Shown: positions 32,732 to 39,321 of the stretch, in pieces
Layout of the letters: each line of letters opens with the position of its first letter
Numbering within the stretch: position 1 is the first letter of the stretch
NCBI GenBank assembly: GCA_947626555.1
Contig: CANQSP010000011.1
Coordinates: 1 to 39,321, forward strand
Reading direction: 5' to 3'
Origin: an uncultured Clostridia bacterium
Lineage (GTDB): Bacteria; Bacillota; Clostridia; TANB77; CAG-508
DNA: 39,321 bases
Notes under the pieces: generated by a model
Told to the model about the DNA's origin: nothing
Seen by the model: only the letters and a program-made list of their open reading frames with translations
The model's database searches: none
Made by a program: the position numbers and the translations under genes

Positions 32732-33712
32732 TTAATCTTTTTTATCTTCATCAGAATTTTCTTCTTCATCATTTTTATTATGTTCTTTGTGCTTTTTATC
32801 ATCAGACATAACTTCTTTAATTGCACCTAGACTTCCAAGAGCAGATGTTGCTTCAAATGGTATAAATACTTTGTTAGATTCACCATTTGCAACTTCTTTT
32901 AAAGCTTCTAAAGATTTTAGTTGTACTAATCTATCATCTGGCTTAGATTTCATCATAGCAGAGTAAACATCTTCAATTTCTTTAGCTTTGGCTTCAGCTA
33001 CTCTCCTAATGGCTTCTGCTTCACCGGCGGCAGTTCTTATTCTTGCTTCTCTTTTAGCTTCTGCTTCTAATATTGCAGCAGCTTTTTTACCTTCTGCAAG
33101 TGTTATTTCAGATTGCTTTTTACCTTCAGCTTCTAAGATTAAAGCTCTTTTATTTCTTTCTGCATTCATTTCTTTTTCCATTGCATCTCGTATATCTGCT
33201 GGAGGTGTAATGTCTTTTATTTCAACTCTATCTATTTTGCAACCCCATTGGAATGTTGAGTCATCTAAACTTGCTTTTAGTGAAACGTTAATTTCATCTC
33301 TTGAACTAAATGTTTCATCTAGTAACATCTTTCCAACTATATCACGTATAGTTGTAAGAGATAAATATTCAAGTCCCTTTCTTAAAGATTGAATTTCATA
33401 AACTGCTTTTGCAGGATCTATTATTCTATAGAAAACAACAGTATCTATTGTTATTGTGACATTGTCCTTAGTAATAACCTCTTGAGGAGGTATATCTAAA
33501 GTTTGTTGTTTTAAACTTACTACGCTACGAATATGATCTATAAATGGAATGATGAATGTAAGACCAGCATCTGCGACTTTATGAAATTTACCAAGCCTTT
33601 CTATAATATATACTTCTGATTGTTTTACTACTTTTATTGATTTGAAAATAAGAAAAACCAATAGAGCAATTATTAGTAACGTGATTGCAATTGATATAAT
33701 TGTTTCTACCAT
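32732..33712 (-). CDS. SPFH/Band 7 (stomatin/slipin-like) protein
   Basis: N-terminal TM; VVKQSEVYIIERLGKFHKVADAGLTFIIPFIDHIRSVVSLKQQTLDIPPQEVITKDNVTITIDTVVFYRI. Confidence 0.93.
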   Translation of the reverse strand: MVETIISIAITLLIIALLVFLIFKSIKVVKQSEVYIIERLGKFHKVADAGLTFIIPFIDHIRSVVSLKQQTLDIPPQEVITKDNVTITIDTVVFYRIIDPAKAVYEIQSLRKGLEYLSLTTIRDIVGKMLLDETFSSRDEINVSLKASLDDSTFQWGCKIDRVEIKDITPPADIRDAMEKEMNAERNKRALILEAEGKKQSEITLAEGKKAAAILEAEAKREARIRTAAGEAEAIRRVAEAKAKEIEDVYSAMMKSKPDDRLVQLKSLEALKEVANGESNKVFIPFEATSALGSLGAIKEVMSDDKKHKEHNKNDEEENSDEDKKD

Positions 33713-33870
33713 AATTATATTCCTCCTAATATTTTCTAAAACTTTATAACAATACCATTATATCATACTTTTAGCATAAATGGAAGTATTTTTGAAAATT
33801 TTTATGTTCACTTTAAATGCAAGCTATTACTTTAAATTTAAATGGTATAAAATAATTATTGTAGTTCATA

Positions 33871-33901
33871 GCAAAGGACTCCTATTTTAGGAGCCCTTTG
33901 C
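33871..33901 (-). terminator. Hairpin after the 33923 ORF
   Basis: gcaaaggactcctattttaggagccctttgc. Confidence 0.6.
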
Positions 33902-33922
33902 ATTAAATCATAGGAAACCACT

Positions 33923-34189
33923 CTAGGCAAGGCAGGTCATTCTGATTTCATCGAGGAGCATTTTGTAGTTATGGATAAAAATAACGTGAGCTTTATACTC
34001 CTCCGCCATTGTATCCAGGTCTGGAGAATCGGTTGTAATTCTTTTGCCGGTAATGCCAAGCTCGGCCAAAAGTTTATCCGGAATTTCCTTACCTTCCTGC
34101 AAGTATCCGTGTGCTTCTACCAACTGGTTATGCCGTTTTTTCTGGAACTCGTCTACTCTGTTTGTGCTCTGACTACTAAGTCTGTTCAT
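33923..34189 (-). CDS. Hypothetical 88-aa protein, compositional outlier
   Basis: SD aaggggg; minus-strand promoter TTGCAT-17-TATAAT; GC-richer codons than neighbours; family not recognised. Confidence 0.65.
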   Translation of the reverse strand: MNRLSSQSTNRVDEFQKKRHNQLVEAHGYLQEGKEIPDKLLAELGITGKRITTDSPDLDTMAEEYKAHVIFIHNYKMLLDEIRMTCLA

Positions 34190-34364
34190 TGGTGTTTTCC
34201 CCCTTAAATTTGGATGACCATTAAGGTCAATATACGGTTACAATACAGCGATTATAACATAAATTTACATAAAATGCAACAAAAAAAGAAAAAACTATTT
34301 AAAAATAGTAAAAAATATGTTAAAATGTATTAGATTTTTAGATTATAAGATGGTAGGTGTAAAT

Positions 34365-35691
34365 ATGAGCAAAAAAGTCGCGTTTTGTACTTTGCGGTTG
34401 TAAAGTAAATCAATATGAAACTAATGCAATGATAGAGCAGTTTATGCAAAATAATTATGAATTAGTAGATTTTAATGAAAAAGCAGACATATATGTAATA
34501 AATACTTGTACTGTAACAAATATAGCAGATAGAAAGTCTAGACAAATGTTAAGAAAGGTAAAAGAGATTAATAAAGATGCAGTATTAGTAGCATGTGGTT
34601 GCTATGCACAAGTCGCGAAGGAAGAATTAGAAAAAATAGAAGAAATCAATTTAATATGTGGAGTGAATGAAAAAAATAAAATAGTACAATATGTAGAAGA
34701 ATATATTGCTCAAAATTCTAAAAATATTAATAACCAGAAAGTTAATAAAAAAATAACGAAAATAACAGATGTAATGCAACAAAAAGAATTCTTAGATTTT
34801 GGTCAAGCGACTTATACAGAAAAAACAAGAGCTGTTATTAAAATTCAAGATGGCTGTGATAGATTCTGCACATATTGCATAATTCCATATGCAAGAGGAA
34901 GAGTTAGAAGTAGAAAAATTGAAAGTATAGTAAGTGAAGTAGAAAAAATAGCTAAGCAAGGAATTAAAGAAATAGTAATTACAGGAATACATATAGCATC
35001 TTATGGAAAAGATTTTAGCAATGGAATTTCTTTAATAGATTTATTGGAAAAGTTAAATGAAGTTGAAGGAATAGAAAGAATTCGCTTAGGCTCATTAGAA
35101 CCTACTATAATAAATGAAGAATTTTTAAATAGACTAACAAAATTAGAAAAAATATGTGATCATTTTCATTTATCACTTCAAAGTGGATGTGATGAGACTT
35201 TAAAAAGAATGAATAGAAAATATACAACAAAGGAATTTGAGAAAGTTACGGAGCTACTAAGAAAATTTTATCCGAATGTATCATTAACTACTGATGTTAT
35301 TGTTGGTTTCCCTGGAGAAACAGAAAGTGAGTTTGAAGAAACATATAAATTTTTGGAAAAAATTAATTTTTATAAAATGCATATTTTCAAATATTCACAG
35401 AGAAAGGGCACGAAAGCTGCAGTAATGCCGAATCAGATAGATGGTAATAAAAAAGAAGAAAGAAGTAGAAAGTTAATTGAATTATCAAATAGAAATGAAA
35501 TGAATTACAATAATCAAGAAATTGGAAAAGAATTAAATGTATTATGGGAAGAAAAAGAAGGAAATTATATAAAAGGTCATACTAGCAATTATAAAGTAGT
35601 AAAAATGCCATATAAACCAATAGAAAATACAATTACAAAAGTAAAAATAGATAAAACTGAAAATTTAGAACTCATAGGAACTGGTAATTGA
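34365..35691 (+). CDS. mtaB: tRNA t6A37 methylthiotransferase MtaB (radical SAM), frameshifted near the N-terminus
   Basis: ATG 34365 reads MSKKVAFCTL then stops; omitting C at 34395 gives TLGCKVNQYETNAM joined to the ORF; radical-SAM DGCDRFCTYCIIPYARGRVRSR. Confidence 0.85.
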
Positions 35692-35698
35692 ATATTGT

Positions 35699-35776
35699 AA
35701 CAGTTGTATATTGTAGCAATTAAGTATTGAAACAACTGTATATTGTAGCAATTATGTATTGAAACAACTGGATATT
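35699..35776. repeat. 32-bp direct tandem repeat (about 2.4 copies)
   Basis: aacagttgtatattgtagcaattaagtattga / aacaactgtatattgtagcaattatgtattga / aacaactggatatt. Confidence 0.85.
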
Positions 35777-36021
35777 AAACGGATTAACAATTAGATACAA
35801 TATTTAAATATAGTATAAATTAGTTAAATATTAGCAAAAAGTATTAGTTGCAAAATAAGAAATATTGTAATATAATAGGCTTTGTTAATGGTTAAAATAG
35901 GAATATTAATGGCATTGAAATATACATTGAGAATATTAAAAATAATATTAGAATTATTAATAATAATTTAAAAATGTAATTGCATAGTTAATATCAAAAA
36001 GGAAAGGTAAGGTAATAGAAA

Positions 36022-37785
36022 ATGGCAAATGTAAATTTAAAAGATTTATATATAAATTTTTTTATAAGTAAGGGGCATGTTCAAATACCATCAGCGCCAG
36101 TAGTTCCAGAGAATGATCCAAGCGTATTATTTAATACAGCTGGAATGCAACCATTAGTACCATATTTAATGGGGCAAAAGCATCCACTAGGAACAAGGCT
36201 TTGCGATTATCAAAAATGTGTAAGAACAAACGATTTAGATTCAATAGGAGATAAAACACATCATACTTTTTTTGAGATGCTAGGAAACTGGAGTTTAGGA
36301 GATTATTTTAAAAAAGAATCTATAAGTTGGAGTTTTGAATTTTTAACAAAAGTTTTAAATATACCAGTAGAAAAGTTAGCAGTAACAGTATTTGAGGGTG
36401 ATGAAACTATCCCAAGAGATGAGGAATCAGCAGGAGTTTGGAAGAGCTTAGGCATACCTGAAGAAAGAATTAGTTATTTAAATAAAGATAACAATTTCTG
36501 GATTGCAGGAGAGACAGGACCTTGTGGACCAGACACAGAAATATTTTATTGGAGAAGTAATGATCCTGTTCCAGAAAAACATAATCCAGATGATGAAAGA
36601 TGGGTAGAGATTTGGAACAACGTATTTATGCAATATGAAAAATTTGCAGATGGAACAGTAAAAGAACTTCCAAAGAAAAACGTAGATACAGGGATGGGTG
36701 TTGAAAGAACAGTTGCAATATTAGAAGGTGTAGACGATAATTACCTAACTTCTATATGGAAAGATGTTATAGATAAAATAGAAGAAATGTCAAATACAAC
36801 CTATGAAAAGGATGCAAAAAGTATAAGAATTATTGCAGATCATATTAGAACGGCAGTATTTATATCTGGAGATAATTCTGGAATAAAACCTTCTAATACA
36901 GATCAAGGCTATATATTAAGAAGATTAATTAGAAGAATGATACGTCATGCTAAAAAAATAGGTATAGACTTAAATAGCGGTTTTGAGAGAATATTGGCAG
37001 AAATGATAATAGAAAAATATGAAAAATATTATGATGAATTAGCAAAGAATAAAGAAGTAATATTAGATGTACTAACAAACGAATTGAACAAATTTAATAG
37101 AACCTTAGAAAAAGGTCTAAAAGAATTTGAAAAAATTGTATCAAATTTAGATTCAAAAATATTAAATAAGGATTTAGCATTTAAATTATATGATACATAT
37201 GGTTTCCCTTTAGAGTTAACAGTGGAACTTGCACAGGAGCAAGGAATAGAAGTAGATAAGGAAGGGTTTAACGAAAAATTTAAAGAACATCAAGAAAAAT
37301 CAAGAGCTGGTTCAGAACAAAGATTTAAAGGAGGATTAGCTGGAAATGGAGAAATAGAAACCAGATACCATACAGCTACTCATTTATTAAATGCAGCTTT
37401 AAAGCAAGTAGTTGATAAAAACATTCATCAAAGAGGTTCAAATATTACAACAGAGAGAATGAGATTTGACTTTAACTGTGATCATAAATTAACAGAAGAG
37501 GAAAAACAAAAAGTAGAAGATTTAGTAAATGAATGGATAAAACAATCTATTCCTGTAACAGTAGAAGAAATGAAGAAAGAAGATGCTATAAAATCTGGTG
37601 CAGAATGTATGTTTATAGAGAAATATCCAGATATAGTTACAGTATATTCAATAGGAAATTTTTCAAAAGAATTATGTGGTGGACCTCATGTAAAAAATAC
37701 AGAAGAGCTTGGTACTTTTAAAATTAAGAAAGAAGAAGCAAGTTCAGCAGGAATAAGAAGAATTAAGGCAGTACTTATAAAATAG
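36022..37785 (+). CDS. alaS: Alanine--tRNA ligase, compact form lacking C-Ala
   Basis: FFISKGHVQIPSAPVVPENDPSVLFNTAGMQPLVPYLMG; editing motifs HTATH and CGGPH; ends GIRRIKAVLIK at 587 aa. Confidence 0.9.
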   Translation: MANVNLKDLYINFFISKGHVQIPSAPVVPENDPSVLFNTAGMQPLVPYLMGQKHPLGTRLCDYQKCVRTNDLDSIGDKTHHTFFEMLGNWSLGDYFKKESISWSFEFLTKVLNIPVEKLAVTVFEGDETIPRDEESAGVWKSLGIPEERISYLNKDNNFWIAGETGPCGPDTEIFYWRSNDPVPEKHNPDDERWVEIWNNVFMQYEKFADGTVKELPKKNVDTGMGVERTVAILEGVDDNYLTSIWKDVIDKIEEMSNTTYEKDAKSIRIIADHIRTAVFISGDNSGIKPSNTDQGYILRRLIRRMIRHAKKIGIDLNSGFERILAEMIIEKYEKYYDELAKNKEVILDVLTNELNKFNRTLEKGLKEFEKIVSNLDSKILNKDLAFKLYDTYGFPLELTVELAQEQGIEVDKEGFNEKFKEHQEKSRAGSEQRFKGGLAGNGEIETRYHTATHLLNAALKQVVDKNIHQRGSNITTERMRFDFNCDHKLTEEEKQKVEDLVNEWIKQSIPVTVEEMKKEDAIKSGAECMFIEKYPDIVTVYSIGNFSKELCGGPHVKNTEELGTFKIKKEEASSAGIRRIKAVLIK

Positions 37786-37854
37786 TTAAATTTTAAATGG
37801 AAAAAAGTATAGAAACTAATGCAAATGTCACAAATTGAAAGGAAAGGTGTTAGA

Positions 37855-38202
37855 ATGGAAGATTGTATTTTTTGTAAAATTGTAAAAGGTGAAATACCAT
37901 CAGAAAAAGTTTATGAAGATGATGAATTAGTAGCTTTTAAGGATATTAATCCAGTTGCTCCAATTCACATTTTAGTAATTCCTAAAAGGCATATATCAAT
38001 GTTAACAGATTTAAAAGAAAGTGATGAGTTGCTAATAGGTAAAATTTTTACAACTATAAATAAAATTGCAAAGGAACAAGGCTTTATGGAACAAGGATAT
38101 AGAGTTATTGCAAATTGTGGAAAAGATTCAGGACAAGAAGTTATGCATATTCATTTTCATATACTTGGAGGAAAGAAATTAGGAGCTAAAATTGTTGGAT
38201 AA
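37855..38202 (+). CDS. HIT family (HinT-like) nucleotide hydrolase
   Basis: MEDCIFCKIVKGEIPSEKVYEDDELVAFKDINPVAPIHILVIPK..HIHFHILGG. Confidence 0.95.
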   Translation: MEDCIFCKIVKGEIPSEKVYEDDELVAFKDINPVAPIHILVIPKRHISMLTDLKESDELLIGKIFTTINKIAKEQGFMEQGYRVIANCGKDSGQEVMHIHFHILGGKKLGAKIVG

Positions 38203-38426
38203 AATTAATTTGTTTAGTAATTATTAACAAATTAAATTCAATCTTTATATTCCATACAAGAGTAGTTTTACGAGCATATAAAATAGTTATATAGAAATAT
38301 AAAAAAATAGTAGAAAAACTGTAAGAAATGTGTTATAATGATTATAGTGGTAGTTTTATGTAGTTATCACGAATTATTCAAGAGCTGTAATAAAAAATGA
38401 TAAATTTCACATAGGAGGGAAATATT

Positions 38427-39146
38427 ATGTTTGAAAGCAGGTATGGAAAATTTCTTACAATATTATTAATAATAGTTATTGTAGCAATTGTTGGGTTATT
38501 AGGATTTTTAGTTGTTAATTTAATAATCAACGCAAGTGATGATAATGAGGGAACAGAAGATGCAGAAAGGTTTATTAGTCAAGTAACAAATAAAGTAAAT
38601 CAAAATAAAGAAAATACAGCAGAAGTGAATGAGGTTGATAACAGTGTAGCAATACCTAACATAGAAGATAATACTCAACCACCAGCTCCTAGTGGTGGTA
38701 GTGGTTCATCAAGTGGTGGTTCAACATATGAATTTGAAGGATTTACTGCTATTGGTGCCATAGAAATACCTAGAACAGGGTTGACAAAAACAATATTAAA
38801 TGAAGTAACAGGTCAATCAATAAAAAAAGCAGTAGCTGTTTTATATCCATCAAATTTACAATTATTAAATGAACCAGGTAATGTAACAATAGTAGGACAT
38901 AATTATAGAAATGGTACATTCTTTTCAAATAACAAAAATATTCAAGAGGGAGATAAAATATATATAACAGATATTAAAGGTAGAAGAGTAGAATATACTG
39001 TATATAGAAAATATTTTACAACAGCAGAGGACTCAGATTTTATGATGAGAGATACAAATGGCAGAAGAGAAATTTCATTATCTACTTGTACCGAAGATGT
39101 TAAACAAAGACTAGTAATATGGGCATCAGCAGACCCAGGATATTAA
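38427..39146 (+). CDS. Sortase family protein
   Basis: N-terminal TM; IGAIEIPRTGL..VTIVGHNYRNGTFFSN..GDKIYITD..ISLSTCTEDVKQRLVIWA (His, TLxTC-type Cys, Arg). Confidence 0.88.
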   Translation: MFESRYGKFLTILLIIVIVAIVGLLGFLVVNLIINASDDNEGTEDAERFISQVTNKVNQNKENTAEVNEVDNSVAIPNIEDNTQPPAPSGGSGSSSGGSTYEFEGFTAIGAIEIPRTGLTKTILNEVTGQSIKKAVAVLYPSNLQLLNEPGNVTIVGHNYRNGTFFSNNKNIQEGDKIYITDIKGRRVEYTVYRKYFTTAEDSDFMMRDTNGRREISLSTCTEDVKQRLVIWASADPGY

Positions 39147-39159
39147 TTTATAAAAAATA

Positions 39160-39198
39160 AAAATTCTTATTCTAAGTAATTAGAGTAAGAATTTTTTT
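39160..39198 (+). terminator. Terminator after the sortase gene
   Basis: aaattcttattcta...tagagtaagaattttttt. Confidence 0.85.
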
Positions 39199-39321
39199 GT
39201 TCAATAAAGTGAAAAAAATGATAGGAAATACTAAAAATATAATAAAATATAGGTTTAAAATAGATATGTCACACATAAATAGAAAATAAAATATTGAAAG
39301 AGAACGACTCATATGATATTG

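Noticed and set aside
35699-35776. Possible mini-CRISPR
   Set aside because: 32-bp units are directly abutting with no spacers.
37533-37721. 62-aa ORF within alaS
   Set aside because: Out-of-frame overlap with strongly supported alaS.

Overview
AT-rich, spore-forming Clostridia-type chromosomal segment. The left 12 kb is one giant surface-protein gene: a TM/signal-anchor N-terminus, many Cna_B/SpaA-like domains, a 14-blade repeat region that reads as two 7-blade beta-propellers, a 3-copy ~110-aa module, MucBP-like repeats and a truncated last Cna_B. The best candidate for something new is at its 5' end. An SD plus ATG at 504 is separated from the giant reading frame by a run of nine G (605-613) that leaves it one base out of frame, as expected for a phase-OFF contingency locus (ON = 10 G). 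Slippage-based decoding or an assembly error are the alternatives. After it come an Rpn/PD-(D/E)XK nuclease gene with a 36-bp tandem repeat, a group II intron RT remnant, a sporulation cluster (yabG, veg, sipL-like, yunB), rplM-rpsI, infC-rpmI-rplT (infC starts at ATA and was missed by the ORF track), uvrC, gatCAB, rpsT, hpf, lemA/DUF3137, an alpha/beta SASP, greA, an SPFH protein, a frameshifted mtaB, a compact alaS lacking C-Ala, a HIT protein and a sortase. A family of GGGACGG-containing inverted repeats sits directly at the stop codons of three genes (giant adhesin, yabG, gatB). Three short ORFs have base composition unlike the rest of the window. All calls come from reading the sequence; no searches were run.
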